64,000 nucleotides of DNA. Origin: Planococcus circulans. Its GTDB lineage: Bacteria; Bacillota; Bacilli; Bacillales_A; Planococcaceae. Both the position numbers and the translations under genes were made by a program. Positions 52,714-61,575 of this stretch are shown here, piece after piece. Below the pieces are notes generated by a model. The model was not told the origin of the DNA, made no database searches, and was given only the letters and a program-made list of their open reading frames with translations. How positions within the stretch are numbered: position 1 is the first letter of the stretch; each line of letters starts with the position of its first letter. The DNA lies in contig NZ_JAIQCL010000001.1 in assembly GCF_020023385.1 (NCBI RefSeq), positions 682,001-746,000 on the forward strand, read 5' to 3'.

Positions 52714-52757
52714 ACACTGCCTGCAAATCGTTTTCCGCAGACTTTGACAACTCTTAC

Positions 52758-53267
52758 TCACCTATAATGCTTTTCCACAAAAGCCCGCTCCTGCTCAGCG
52801 GTCATCAAGCCAGTGGCTCTTCCGACAGTGCCCCCGTGCCAATCCCAAATGGTGTTGTGGACATGGACTGCATTGGAGAAGTCGCTTTGTTTCCACGCGG
52901 TTAAAGTCGTTTCGTAAAAATCACTGTGCTCGTAATGGTCCTTGTTGGCCTCGACGATTGTCAGGAGGTCATCGATATTGTCAGGCGTCATCTCGATGGC
53001 GCCTTTCTTCTTGTCAGCGATGATTTTCTGGTGCGTCATCTGATGCAGATTGATTTGCAGCCTGACTTCCTTCATATCAGCTTCGTCTTCTCCAGTTTCA
53101 GGCTTTTCGGCCTCCACTTCTTGTCCTTCGCGTTCCTCGATTTTATCGGCCACTTCCGAGATTTCCCCTGCCCCTGAGGAATTCTGCACGATGAAATAAT
53201 AACCCGCTGCCATGAGCAGTGCTCCTACTCCCAAAATAATTCCTGACGCCTTTATCCTTTTTTTCAT
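52758..53267 (-). CDS. DUF6241-like membrane-anchored protein
   Basis: The 169-aa protein has an N-terminal membrane anchor (GIILGVGALLMAAGYYFIV), an acidic linker of about 40 residues, and a conserved domain with INLHQMTHQKIIADKKKGAI, MTPDNIDDLLTIVEANKDHY and HNTIWDWHGGTVGRATGLM. These blocks match Bacillus proteins of DUF6241 as I recall them. The domain should lie outside the cell. Function unknown. AGGAGTGGCAGGG favours the ATG at 53267 over the in-frame start at 53291. Confidence 0.72.
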   Translation of the reverse strand: MKKRIKASGIILGVGALLMAAGYYFIVQNSSGAGEISEVADKIEEREGQEVEAEKPETGEDEADMKEVRLQINLHQMTHQKIIADKKKGAIEMTPDNIDDLLTIVEANKDHYEHSDFYETTLTAWKQSDFSNAVHVHNTIWDWHGGTVGRATGLMTAEQERAFVEKHYR

Positions 53268-53430
53268 TTCCCTGCCACTCCTCGATTTCATTGGTTCATG
53301 ACTATATTCCTATCTAATTATGAAGAAATCGGGACTGTGATACAACCTATTTCTTCACTATCCAGAAATCATCAGATGGAGCAAGTCCCAGTGGAGATCG
53401 CTATCCTTTAGTACATAAAAAAAACTTTAT

Positions 53431-53459
53431 TTGACTGAATATTCAATTATAAATACAAT
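53431..53459 (+). promoter_or_regulatory. Sigma-A promoter of the butanediol dehydrogenase gene
   Basis: TTGACT (53431-53436) and TACAAT (53454-53459) are 17 bases apart, each with one mismatch to consensus. Transcription would start near 53466, giving a leader of about 150 bases before the ATG at 53620. The rest of the gap from 53268 shows no gene. Confidence 0.75.
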
Positions 53460-53619
53460 GAGAGCGTATGCCCTCCTAAGTTATATGATTTTGTGAGTTG
53501 AATTCCCTGACACTCTGCTCTCGGCGGAGTTAAAGATCATCTATTCAACTTGGACAAAAAGCAGGTAGTTGGAGAGGCAGAACACAAGCAATGCAAATCC
53601 AGAAAGGACGTGTCGGGAA

Positions 53620-54669
53620 ATGAAAGCAGCAGTCATTTACGGAGAGAAAGACGTGCGGATCGAAGATTTCAAAGTGGCGGAAGTGACCGAAGGGAAAGTG
53701 AAAGTAAAAGTGGCGTGGACCGGAATTTGCGGAAGCGACCTGCATGCCTATCACCATGGATTGGGCATCGCCTATGAAAAACATGCGATTTCAGGACGCC
53801 AGGTGCCTTTGGTGCTCGGCCATGAATTTGCAGGCACAGTCGAAGAAATTGGAGAAGGTGTGACGAATGTTGCAGTCGGCGACCGGGTCGCAATCGAGCC
53901 GGTATTGTACTGCGGCAGCTGTGAGTTTTGCCGCAAAGGCGATTACAACCTTTGTGAAGTGTCAAATGTCGGCTTTTTGGGACTGGCTTCAGATGGCGGG
54001 TTTGCGGAGTATGCCGTTGCCGACTCGAAGTATTTCCACAAACTTCCGGATAACGTATCTCTTGAAGAAGGGGCGTTGGTGGAGCCGACTGCAGTCGCTT
54101 ACCATGCCGTCCTGAAAAGCGGGTTGAAGTTCGGTGATTCCACGGCGATTTTCGGAGCTGGACCAATCGGCCTGTTGCTGCTGCTTTGTGCACAGGCGGC
54201 TGGTGCTGCCGAAACCTTTGTCGTCGACATATCCCAGGAACGTCTGGATAAAGCCAAGGAGCTCGGTGCCACCTATACCATCAATCCGAAAGATGAAGAC
54301 GCCGCCGGGAAAATCATGGCAATCACCGGCAATGGTGTCCAAGTAGCATTTGAAGCAGCAGGTGCACAACCTACCTTCTCAACAGCCCTGTCCGCATTGA
54401 AAAGGAAAGGGACGCTGCTGGTCGTGGCCGGCTTTTCGCAGGAACTGACTTTCGATCCGAACGCCTTGTTGTTCAAGGAAGCAAAAATCGAATTCACGCT
54501 GGCCTATGCCAACGACTTCCCTCCTGTCATCAAAGCCATTTCTGAAGGCAAGCTCGACGTCAAGAAAGTCATCACCAAGCAAATCAAGCTGAATGATCTA
54601 GTCAAGGACGGCTTGGAACTTTTGACAGTTGACAAGAGCCAGGCGAAGATATTGGTCAGTCCAAACTAA
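53620..54669 (+). CDS. Zinc-dependent (R,R)-2,3-butanediol dehydrogenase-like alcohol dehydrogenase
   Basis: The 349-aa medium-chain dehydrogenase has the catalytic zinc ligands in GICGSDLHAY and GHEFAGTVEEIGEGV, and the structural zinc cysteines in CGSCEFCRKGDYNLC. The NAD motif IFGAGPIGLLLLLCAQAAGA is near residue 175. Length and the LHAYHHGLG segment fit the (R,R)-butanediol dehydrogenase group, which interconverts acetoin or diacetyl with butanediol. I chose the ATG at 53620 because the mature N-terminus MKAAVIYGEKDV is the family start and AAAGGA lies upstream. Sorbitol or threonine dehydrogenase activity cannot be excluded. Confidence 0.88.
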   Translation: MKAAVIYGEKDVRIEDFKVAEVTEGKVKVKVAWTGICGSDLHAYHHGLGIAYEKHAISGRQVPLVLGHEFAGTVEEIGEGVTNVAVGDRVAIEPVLYCGSCEFCRKGDYNLCEVSNVGFLGLASDGGFAEYAVADSKYFHKLPDNVSLEEGALVEPTAVAYHAVLKSGLKFGDSTAIFGAGPIGLLLLLCAQAAGAAETFVVDISQERLDKAKELGATYTINPKDEDAAGKIMAITGNGVQVAFEAAGAQPTFSTALSALKRKGTLLVVAGFSQELTFDPNALLFKEAKIEFTLAYANDFPPVIKAISEGKLDVKKVITKQIKLNDLVKDGLELLTVDKSQAKILVSPN

Positions 54670-54680
54670 AATAAACTGTA

Positions 54681-54725
54681 AAAAATCACCGCCCCTTCAA
54701 TCATCGAAGAGGCGGTGATTTTATT
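54681..54725. terminator. Intrinsic terminator between butanediol dehydrogenase and VanZ genes
   Basis: AAAATCACCGCC and GGCGGTGATTTT form a 12-bp stem extended by CTTC/GAAG, followed by T on the plus strand and by T on the minus strand as well. It probably serves both converging genes. Confidence 0.85.
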
Positions 54726-54734
54726 TCCTGCCAG

Positions 54735-55211
54735 TCAGCGCGGCTTTTCGTCCGCAAATGCACCGGCAATCTTCTGTACTGTGTTCCAGAAAGCCGGACT
54801 TATGCCTCCCTGTGATTTCACATAGGCGCTCAAGCGGTAAGCCAGGTAAATGCCCCCGACATCGATCAGGACATCGCTCAACCTTCCGCTTCTTTCGAAA
54901 AACAGCTGCAGGAATTCCGTGAAGAAGGCAAACAAACTGGCCAGAACGATTGCTTTCCGGTTGTTCCCAAGGGTCTTCGCCAACAACAGGAACAGGATGC
55001 CGAAGGATAGGGCATGGCCGATTTTTTGGAACACATAGGTCCCGCTTTCCAAATGGATATCGCTTGTGATGAACAAATCCGACAGATTCGGGAACAGGCG
55101 AATATGGAAGCCGATTTCCTGAGCGAACAGCAGCGACTGAAAATTATAGTTGTTGGTGGCCAGCAGGATGCACAGCGCCCAGAAGATCACCGGTATGTAC
55201 TTAGCTTTCAA
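54735..55211 (-). CDS. VanZ-family membrane protein, second copy
   Basis: The 158-aa protein has four to five membrane helices and family motifs FQKIGHALSFGILFLLLAK and AFFTEFLQLFFERSGRLSDV. It is a distant relative of the protein at 32499-32987. The start codon is TTG with AAGGGACG upstream; no ATG is close. Function is unknown. Confidence 0.82.
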   Translation of the reverse strand: MKAKYIPVIFWALCILLATNNYNFQSLLFAQEIGFHIRLFPNLSDLFITSDIHLESGTYVFQKIGHALSFGILFLLLAKTLGNNRKAIVLASLFAFFTEFLQLFFERSGRLSDVLIDVGGIYLAYRLSAYVKSQGGISPAFWNTVQKIAGAFADEKPR

Positions 55212-55317
55212 AACACTCGTCCCTTCAGGTTTCTTCTATATGAAGCGCCTAATTGATTTCTCTATATTATATGGTTTCTGATTCTATTTGACTAGCCCGT
55301 ACTTCCCGTCATATAAA

Positions 55318-55362
55318 AAATCCCAACTAGTGACACGTTGACGTGTCTTCCAATTGGGATTT
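55318..55362 (-). terminator. Terminator with conserved apical motif, downstream of CMD gene
   Basis: AAATCCCAA and TTGGGATTT make the basal stem; on the minus strand a T run follows. The upper part contains an inner GACACG/CGTGTC hairpin with loop TTGA on the plus strand. The 19 bases CACGTTGACGTGTCTTCCA (55334-55352) are identical to those in the terminator at 62541-62583. Confidence 0.85.
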
Positions 55363-55392
55363 CTGGTCCAGCATATGCATCAGCCCAGGATG

Positions 55393-56061
55393 TTACTCTT
55401 CGTCGTAAGCATTTAATGCATTTACACCGTGGGCCAATGCCGATCCGGCTTTCAATGCGGTGGCGACAAAAATGGATTCTGCCACTTCTTCTTTCGTTGC
55501 TCCTTGTTTCTTAGCGCCTTTTACGTGCAGGGAAATGCAGTAAGGACAACCGGTTGTATGGGCGACTGCCACAGCAATCAATTCTTTTTCTTTCACAGTC
55601 AATAAGCCCGCTTTCAGGGAAGCTGTATCGAAATTGACAAATGCACTGAACGCATCACCGTTCAATTTTGAGAATTCCGCTAAGCGGCTGAAGTATACTT
55701 CTTTATACAGTTCTTCATCCGGATTTTCATCATAGGCATTCAGCGCGTTGACGCCGTGTGCCATCGCAGAACCCGCTTTTAAAGCTGTCGCGACCAAAAT
55801 TGTTTCCGCCATTTCTTCTTTGGACATATGAAGGTTTTTCGCGTTTTTGACATGGAGGTCGATGCAGTAAGGGCAACCTGTCACATGTGCGACTGCCACA
55901 GCAATCAATTCTTTCAGTTTCGCAGACAGCTCGTTTTCCTGCAAGGCCGCTGTGTCAAATTGTACAAAAGCTTTAAACGCTTCCGGTGCCAGTTTGCCGA
56001 ATTCAGGCAGGCGGGCGAAATTCTTTTTTTCATATAAGTTTTTGCTTCCAGTCAAGTTCAT
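55393..56061 (-). CDS. Tandem carboxymuconolactone decarboxylase/AhpD-like protein
   Basis: The 222-aa protein consists of two homologous CMD domains, residues about 8-108 and 115-222. Each has KELIAVAVAH, TGCPYC with a CxxC pair, LHVK and ATALKAGSAMAHGVNALNAY. CxxC CMD proteins of AhpD type act as peroxidase partners or thiol-disulfide enzymes. The domains are so alike that duplication must be recent. GGAGAAG favours the ATG at 56061. It is the last gene of the operon that begins with the acyl-CoA ligase, which makes a protective or catabolic role plausible. Confidence 0.88.
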   Translation of the reverse strand: MNLTGSKNLYEKKNFARLPEFGKLAPEAFKAFVQFDTAALQENELSAKLKELIAVAVAHVTGCPYCIDLHVKNAKNLHMSKEEMAETILVATALKAGSAMAHGVNALNAYDENPDEELYKEVYFSRLAEFSKLNGDAFSAFVNFDTASLKAGLLTVKEKELIAVAVAHTTGCPYCISLHVKGAKKQGATKEEVAESIFVATALKAGSALAHGVNALNAYDEE

Positions 56062-56091
56062 TAAAATCTTCTCCATTCTATTGGTTAGTTG

Positions 56092-57399
56092 TTAATCCAT
56101 TGTATTTGGCAGGAACAAGGCGATATCCGGGAAAATATATAACAGGATCACCACTGCCAGAATCGGGACGATGAATATCGTCGCCCCTTTGAAGATATCG
56201 ATGATTTCCAGATCCTTGGTAACCCCTTTCAGAACAAAGACGTTCATGCCGATCGGTGGTGAAATCAAAGCGATTTCCACGACCAGGACAATCATGACGC
56301 CAAACCAGATCAAGTCGAAATTCAGGATTTCGAGGATCGGCATCAAAATCGGAATCGTCACCACCATCATCGCCAACGAATCCATAATTGCGCCAAGAAG
56401 GATGAACAGGCAGATGATCAATACAAAAATCATGGTAGCGGATAAATCGGCTGTCAGCAGGAACTCTGCCAACAAATTCGGAACTCGTGTCAGTACAAGG
56501 ATATAGTTGAGGATGAACGCACCAAGAATGATGGCGAACAAAAAACCGGTCGTCCGCAATGTACCGAGCAACGCTTCCGTAAAACTCTTCAGATTCAATC
56601 GGCGGCGGATGACCCCGATCAGGAATGCACCGAATGCACCGACTCCCGCCGACTCCGTAGCTGTGAAATAGCCGAAGTAAATGCCCCCCATCACCAGTAC
56701 GAACAACAGAAGAATCCAGATATTCGAACTTAGTGATGAAAAGCGCTCTTTCCAGCTGACGTATTCAGGAACTGCAGCTGTAATCATGGAAGGCTTGATC
56801 AACACGCAAATGTAAATGGTCAGCATGAAAAACAAGGTCAGCAAAATACCGGGAAAGATGCCCGCCGTCAACAGTTTTCCAACAGACTGTTCCGTAAGCA
56901 TCCCGTAGACGATAAACGTTGTACTCGGCGGAATCAGAATGCCGAGGGCACCACCGGCGACAATCGAACCGCCCGCCAAGCTTTTGCTGTAGCCGCCTTT
57001 CAGCATCTCTTTTGTCGCAATGACTCCCATGGTTCCGGTAGTTGCCACGCTGGAGCCGGAAGCTGTCGCGAACATCGCTGAAGCTCCAATCGTCGCCATT
57101 CCGAGTCCACCTTTCAGATTACCGAACCAATTCTTGAAAGTTTTGAACAAATCATCGGTCACTCCAGAAGCGAACAGCAATTGTCCCATCAGCACGAATA
57201 ACGGGATGGTGCTCAACGTGTAATGATAGCTTTGAGTCCATACCACACTGTGGATCACCGATGCTAACGTATCCCAACCCCGCAGGAAAATAATCGCAAA
57301 ACTCGCGGGAATGACCATTGCGATGGCGATCGGTACGCGCAAAAACATCAAGACGAAAACCGCAGCTACCACTAATACACCAACTGTTTCTGTCGACAT
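56092..57399 (-). CDS. dctM: TRAP transporter large permease (DctM-type)
   Basis: The 435-aa membrane protein has about twelve to thirteen helices. RVPIAIAMVIPASFAII, FVLMGQLLFASGVTDDLF, GGALGILIPPSTTFIVYGML and ALISPPIGMNVFVLKGV are DctM family blocks. It forms the Na+- or H+-coupled transport channel with DctQ. GGAAGGGGGG lies upstream, and the gene follows dctQ by 15 bases. The substrate is probably an organic acid, given the CoA-ligase in the same operon. Confidence 0.95.
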   Translation of the reverse strand: MSTETVGVLVVAAVFVLMFLRVPIAIAMVIPASFAIIFLRGWDTLASVIHSVVWTQSYHYTLSTIPLFVLMGQLLFASGVTDDLFKTFKNWFGNLKGGLGMATIGASAMFATASGSSVATTGTMGVIATKEMLKGGYSKSLAGGSIVAGGALGILIPPSTTFIVYGMLTEQSVGKLLTAGIFPGILLTLFFMLTIYICVLIKPSMITAAVPEYVSWKERFSSLSSNIWILLLFVLVMGGIYFGYFTATESAGVGAFGAFLIGVIRRRLNLKSFTEALLGTLRTTGFLFAIILGAFILNYILVLTRVPNLLAEFLLTADLSATMIFVLIICLFILLGAIMDSLAMMVVTIPILMPILEILNFDLIWFGVMIVLVVEIALISPPIGMNVFVLKGVTKDLEIIDIFKGATIFIVPILAVVILLYIFPDIALFLPNTMD

Positions 57400-57414
57400 G
57401 GCCTTCCCCCCTTC

Positions 57415-57900
57415 CTACTTGCTCTTACTAGATGCGTTGTAATCTCCGACATTCCGGATGAATTTCATCGCCGCTTCAAGTGCCCAGCCGATAAAGCAAA
57501 TCACCAGAAACACTTTAAAAGGCACGAACGACAGGTTCAATAAATCGGAAGTCTGGTCGAAATTGATCTTCACGATAAATGCCCAGCAGACGATAAAGCA
57601 AAATAGAATCGTCAATACTTGAGCCAAAAAATCCAGTGCCAATTGGACTTTTTCCGGGAATCGATCGGCGATGACACCGATTGAAATGTGAGCCCCGGCC
57701 GCTTCCGTATACGCTAAAGACCCCATAATCAGTACGACCATGCTGAATTGGACGATTTCAATATCCCCAATGACCGGATATCCCAGACTTCGGGAAATCG
57801 AGAAATACGTGACCAGCGGAACCATCACAATCAACATCGAAAACGAAATCCATTTTGCCAGATTGGTTATAAATGAAACCAGAGATTTCACGTAGTTCAT
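57415..57900 (-). CDS. dctQ: TRAP transporter small permease (DctQ-type)
   Basis: The protein of about 161 aa has four membrane helices (LIVMVPLVTYFSISRSLG, FSMVVLIMGSLAYTEAAGAH, LDFLAQVLTILFCFIVCWAF, FKVFLVICFIGWALEAAMKF) as usual for DctQ. The start is uncertain: the ATG at 57900 touches the GGGAGG site, a GTG at 57891 lies at the better distance, and a GTG at 57918 has no ribosome site. It sits between the genes for the binding protein and the large permease. Confidence 0.9.
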   Translation of the reverse strand: MNYVKSLVSFITNLAKWISFSMLIVMVPLVTYFSISRSLGYPVIGDIEIVQFSMVVLIMGSLAYTEAAGAHISIGVIADRFPEKVQLALDFLAQVLTILFCFIVCWAFIVKINFDQTSDLLNLSFVPFKVFLVICFIGWALEAAMKFIRNVGDYNASSKSK

Positions 57901-57925
57901 CCTCCCACCCGCTTTCACTTAATCG

Positions 57926-58987
57926 TTAATAGGGCACACTCAGGCCAGCCTCCACTAAAGAATCTTTATAGAACTGGAGCATTTCGTTGCCGTCAAAACC
58001 TTTTTCGTCGGCCATATGCGCCCAGTCTTCCCATACTGCTTTTGCCGGTTTCTTGAACTCGGCCAGCACTTCTTCATCCGGCTGGATCACACGTCCGCCT
58101 TTTTCTGCTACACTTTCGCCATAGACGCTAATGGCTTCAGCCGATGCACCGCCGTACAGTTCGCTGTTCAGCTTTTCGAGCGCCGGTGCCAATTCTTCTT
58201 CAAAAAGCGTCTGAATATCTTCAGGAAGACCTTCCAGTGTCCGTTCATTCATCAAAAAGAATAGCGTGGTATTGCCCATATCAATTTTGGTCATATACGG
58301 TGCCACTTCGTTCAGCTTCAGCCCCACCGCTCCAATCGAAGTGTATGTAGCCTGGTTGACGGTATTGCGGTCAAGCGAGGTATAAATTTCTTCCAATCCC
58401 AGCGTGACTGGAACCGCATCCCACAAGCCGAGCAATTGCACCCGCTGATAACCGGAAGCGATGATTTTCTGATTCTTGACGTCTTCCACCGTTTCCACCG
58501 GCTCTTTGCTGTACAGCTGATACGAATCGGTTGCGGAAACGCCAAGCGGCACGACATCTTCAAGTGTATCTGCCATGTATTTTTCTATAAACGGCGTCAA
58601 CACTTCCGTGCTGTCGAAAGGATCCGATAAGCCGAAAGGCAAATCACCGATCGACAAGGGGAACAGTTCCGTATCGGGATGGAGACTCGGGCTGACATAG
58701 CCGATATCATAAACAGCGCCTTGGATGTCATCGTATGCGGTACTTAAGGTGCCAAGAGCTCCGCTATTATAGATATTCACTTTTACTCTGCCTTCTGTTT
58801 TTTCTTCTACAAGCTCAGCCCACGGTTCAATGGCTTCGGTATGGAATTGGTGCGTCGATGGCACCTGGATATTGAAACTCAGCTCGTAGATGCCGTTGTG
58901 GTTCGCTGCTCTCCCCACTCCGCACGCTGACAGCAAGAACACAAGCGCGATGACAAAAACCAACTTCACTCTTTTCGCATACTTCAT
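57926..58987 (-). CDS. dctP: TRAP transporter substrate-binding lipoprotein (DctP-type)
   Basis: The 353-aa protein has a lipoprotein signal (VFVIALVFLLSACGVG; lipidated Cys in LSAC) and the DctP fold: LSFNIQVPSTHQFHTEAIEP, VNIYNSGALGTLSTAYDDIQ, KNQKIIASGYQRVQLLGLWD and LNEVAPYMTKIDMGNT. It binds the transported organic acid outside the membrane. GAAGGAGATG precedes the ATG. It follows the crotonase gene by 24 bases. The ligand cannot be read from sequence. Confidence 0.95.
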   Translation of the reverse strand: MKYAKRVKLVFVIALVFLLSACGVGRAANHNGIYELSFNIQVPSTHQFHTEAIEPWAELVEEKTEGRVKVNIYNSGALGTLSTAYDDIQGAVYDIGYVSPSLHPDTELFPLSIGDLPFGLSDPFDSTEVLTPFIEKYMADTLEDVVPLGVSATDSYQLYSKEPVETVEDVKNQKIIASGYQRVQLLGLWDAVPVTLGLEEIYTSLDRNTVNQATYTSIGAVGLKLNEVAPYMTKIDMGNTTLFFLMNERTLEGLPEDIQTLFEEELAPALEKLNSELYGGASAEAISVYGESVAEKGGRVIQPDEEVLAEFKKPAKAVWEDWAHMADEKGFDGNEMLQFYKDSLVEAGLSVPY

Positions 58988-59011
58988 CTATTCATCTCCT
59001 TCCCGCTTATT

Positions 59012-59827
59012 TTAAAAGGCTTTTCTACAACGCGGATGGATTCCGTCCTTTTTCGGCTGTCCGACAAAGTCATTGATCTGATCCAGCGTCTCTCCGTGCT
59101 GCAGCATCTGCTGCTGCAGTTCTGCTTCATAATAAAGCAGGTTCTCAAACCTAGGCACTGAAGCATTGACGATTTTCTTGGTGATGCGCAGCGGATCGAA
59201 CGGCTTTTGCTGCAGCTTCAAAAGCATTTCCTCCACTGAGTCAGCGAGTCCATCACCCGGAACGGCTTTTGTGATCAGGCCGATCTCCTTTGCTTCCTGT
59301 GCAGAAACCACATCCCCCAGCATGATCAATTCCTTGGCTCTTGCAGCGCCGATCAAATTGACGAGCCGAGGTGTTCCGCCTCCTGAGAAAAACATGCCGC
59401 GCTCCACTTCCGGCAAACTCAGCGCCGCTTCTTCCGCCATCACGCGGAAATCACAAGCCATGGCAAGCGCCATCCCTGCACCGAATGCCGGACCGTTGAT
59501 CGCCGCAATCGTGATTTGATCCAGCGCGTCAAATTTCCGTAAGAACTCCTGGCGGTTGATTTGATCTTTCCGGATCCAGGAAGGATCAGTCGGATTTTCT
59601 TCAATGTTCTTCTTTACTTCTTTGATATCTGCACCTGCTGAAAAAACTTTTCCCGCCCCAGTAAAAACGATGAAACGGTAATTTCGGTCACTGCCGACCG
59701 CTGACACCAAATCGGACAATTCCTCATCCATTTGCCTGTTCATCGCGTTCGCTTTTTCCGGTCGATTGAATGTGACATAGAGAACCGGTGAACGGTCTTC
59801 CACCTTCAATGTTTCGTAAGTTTTCAT
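59012..59827 (-). CDS. Enoyl-CoA hydratase/isomerase (crotonase) family protein
   Basis: The 271-aa protein has the CoA-binding loop FSAGADIKEVKKN near residue 65 and the oxyanion region NGPAFGAGMALAMACDFRV near 115. LPEVERGMFFSGGGTPRLV retains the second acidic position. The first catalytic Glu of hydratases (GGGCELA) is replaced by Ala in GAGMALA, so simple water addition is uncertain; family members without it act as isomerases, hydrolases or lyases. GGAAGGAG sets the start at 59827. It lies 25 bases after the ligase gene, so it probably acts on that acyl-CoA product. Confidence 0.88.
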   Translation of the reverse strand: MKTYETLKVEDRSPVLYVTFNRPEKANAMNRQMDEELSDLVSAVGSDRNYRFIVFTGAGKVFSAGADIKEVKKNIEENPTDPSWIRKDQINRQEFLRKFDALDQITIAAINGPAFGAGMALAMACDFRVMAEEAALSLPEVERGMFFSGGGTPRLVNLIGAARAKELIMLGDVVSAQEAKEIGLITKAVPGDGLADSVEEMLLKLQQKPFDPLRITKKIVNASVPRFENLLYYEAELQQQMLQHGETLDQINDFVGQPKKDGIHPRCRKAF

Positions 59828-59852
59828 GCTCTCCACTCCTTCCATTCAACGG

Positions 59853-61415
59853 TCATATGCGTCGATCCGCCAGTTCCCAATAAGGTTCCCGCAGTTTTTT
59901 CTTATCGATTTTTCCGTACGACGTCAGCGGCAATGCATCGACAAGATGGATGGTTTTCGGACTTTTGTATTTTGAAAGCTGGGCTTTGCAGATGGCCATC
60001 ACTTCATCAATGTCCAAGCTTCCATTTTTGGCTGTGACGAAAGCCGTCACGGCTTCTCCCCAGTCTGCGTCCGGCACACCGATCACGGCTGCTTGCGCTA
60101 CGTCCGGATGTTCCTGGATGACATTCTCCACTTCGGAAGAATAGACGTTCATGCCCCCGCTGATCATCATGTCTTTCGCCCGGTCGAGCAGATACAGGAA
60201 ACCCTGTTCGTCCATCTTTCCGACGTCTCCCGTATGGAGCCAGCCATCTTTCAGCGTTTCCGCCGTCTTCTCAGGTTGATTCAGGTATCCGGCCATATTC
60301 GTAAATGCCTTCACCACCACTTCGCCTTCATCGCCGCTGGCAACTTCTTCTCCCGTTTCATCCACCACTTTCACTTGTGAGAAAATCGTGGATCTTCCGC
60401 AACTTTTCAATAGATGGCTGTATTCAGCTTCTGCACTATGGAACTCTTTCTTCAGCCAAGTGGCCGCACTTTGTGTCTCCGTCAACCCATAGATCTGCAG
60501 GAATACCTGGCCGAAAACTTCAAGACCCTGTTTCAGACGTTCGGCAGTGATCGGCGCTGTCCCGTATTGGATGGTCCGGATGGAGGAAACATCAATCTGC
60601 CTGCCTTCGAGCGAATCGAGCAGCCGGTAAAGGATGGTCGGTACAAGGCTCAAATAAGTGATGCGGTTTTTTTCAATATGCCGGAGCACAGTCTCCACCT
60701 CGAACTTATCTTCAATGAAGATTTCCGCACCTCTGATCAATCCCGCCCACGTGTATAATCCGGCCGCATGCGGCAAAGGCGTCGTTACGAGGATTTTTTC
60801 ATCACTTTGGATATTCGCTTCAATAATGATGGAAGTGAACGTCAAGCTTGTGGTTTCATACGTATGGACAACACCTTTCGGCTTGCCGGTAGTCCCGCCG
60901 GTATAAAGAATAAAAGAGAAATCGGAAGAGCTTGTTTTGACCGTCAGCTCTTCATCAGATCCTGCCGCCTGGAAATCTTCCCAGGACACCAGCTCTTTTT
61001 TGGTGTTTTTTGTTCCAACCACTATGATTGTATGCAGCTTCGGCAGTCTGCTCCGCAACTGCTCTACCACCGGCAGATAAAATTCGTGCACAATCAACAA
61101 TTCCACTTCTGCATCCGCTAGAATGTAATTTACATCATTTTTGCTGACCATGCTGTTCAAGGCAATCTTTGTGGCACCTGCCAGATAAATTGCTGCTTCA
61201 CTGACAACATACTCGTAGCAATTCGGCAACAACAGGCCGACACGCGACTGATGGCCCACTCCATATCCCTTGAAAGCCTGCGCTGTGCGGTTGGCCGCCA
61301 GATGCAGCTCTTTATAGGTAAAACTCGCGCCATCCACGTGCAGGGCCGTTTTTCCTGCATGGTTCACTAAACTTCTTTTCGCTAATTCGTTCAGGACAAG
61401 TGATGTCGCTTCCAT
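59853..61415 (-). CDS. AMP-forming acyl-CoA synthetase
   Basis: The 520-aa ANL-family ligase has the P-loop ILYTGGTTGKPKGVVHTY at about residue 172, QIYGLTETQSAATW near 310, LHTGDVGKMDEQGFLYLLDR near 395 and the C-terminal catalytic lysine in LTSYGKIDKKKLRE. It activates a carboxylic acid with ATP and CoA. AAGGAGG lies before the ATG. It is the first gene of the operon ligase-crotonase-TRAP transporter-CMD protein and is divergent from a LysR gene. An aromatic or medium-chain acid imported by the TRAP system is the likely substrate, by context only. Confidence 0.93.
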   Translation of the reverse strand: MEATSLVLNELAKRSLVNHAGKTALHVDGASFTYKELHLAANRTAQAFKGYGVGHQSRVGLLLPNCYEYVVSEAAIYLAGATKIALNSMVSKNDVNYILADAEVELLIVHEFYLPVVEQLRSRLPKLHTIIVVGTKNTKKELVSWEDFQAAGSDEELTVKTSSSDFSFILYTGGTTGKPKGVVHTYETTSLTFTSIIIEANIQSDEKILVTTPLPHAAGLYTWAGLIRGAEIFIEDKFEVETVLRHIEKNRITYLSLVPTILYRLLDSLEGRQIDVSSIRTIQYGTAPITAERLKQGLEVFGQVFLQIYGLTETQSAATWLKKEFHSAEAEYSHLLKSCGRSTIFSQVKVVDETGEEVASGDEGEVVVKAFTNMAGYLNQPEKTAETLKDGWLHTGDVGKMDEQGFLYLLDRAKDMMISGGMNVYSSEVENVIQEHPDVAQAAVIGVPDADWGEAVTAFVTAKNGSLDIDEVMAICKAQLSKYKSPKTIHLVDALPLTSYGKIDKKKLREPYWELADRRI

Positions 61416-61575
61416 ACTTTTTCCTCCTTAAAAACCATGATCACCAGTACTTGATTGACTATTTAAATAAATGTAATTATTTAAAAAATACTATCAACGT
61501 TCCCGTTTTTCGTCTAATATATATAAAAAGTCGATTAAGACGTTTTACGACTTGATCGCCATTGGAGGGGTCATC
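61416..61575. promoter_or_regulatory. Divergent control region of the catabolic operon and LysR gene
   Basis: These 160 bases between a LysR gene and its divergent operon are the expected regulator site. On the minus strand TTGATA and TACATT are about 16 bases apart and could be the operon promoter. No clear T-N11-A palindrome stands out from the AT-rich background. Confidence 0.45.
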
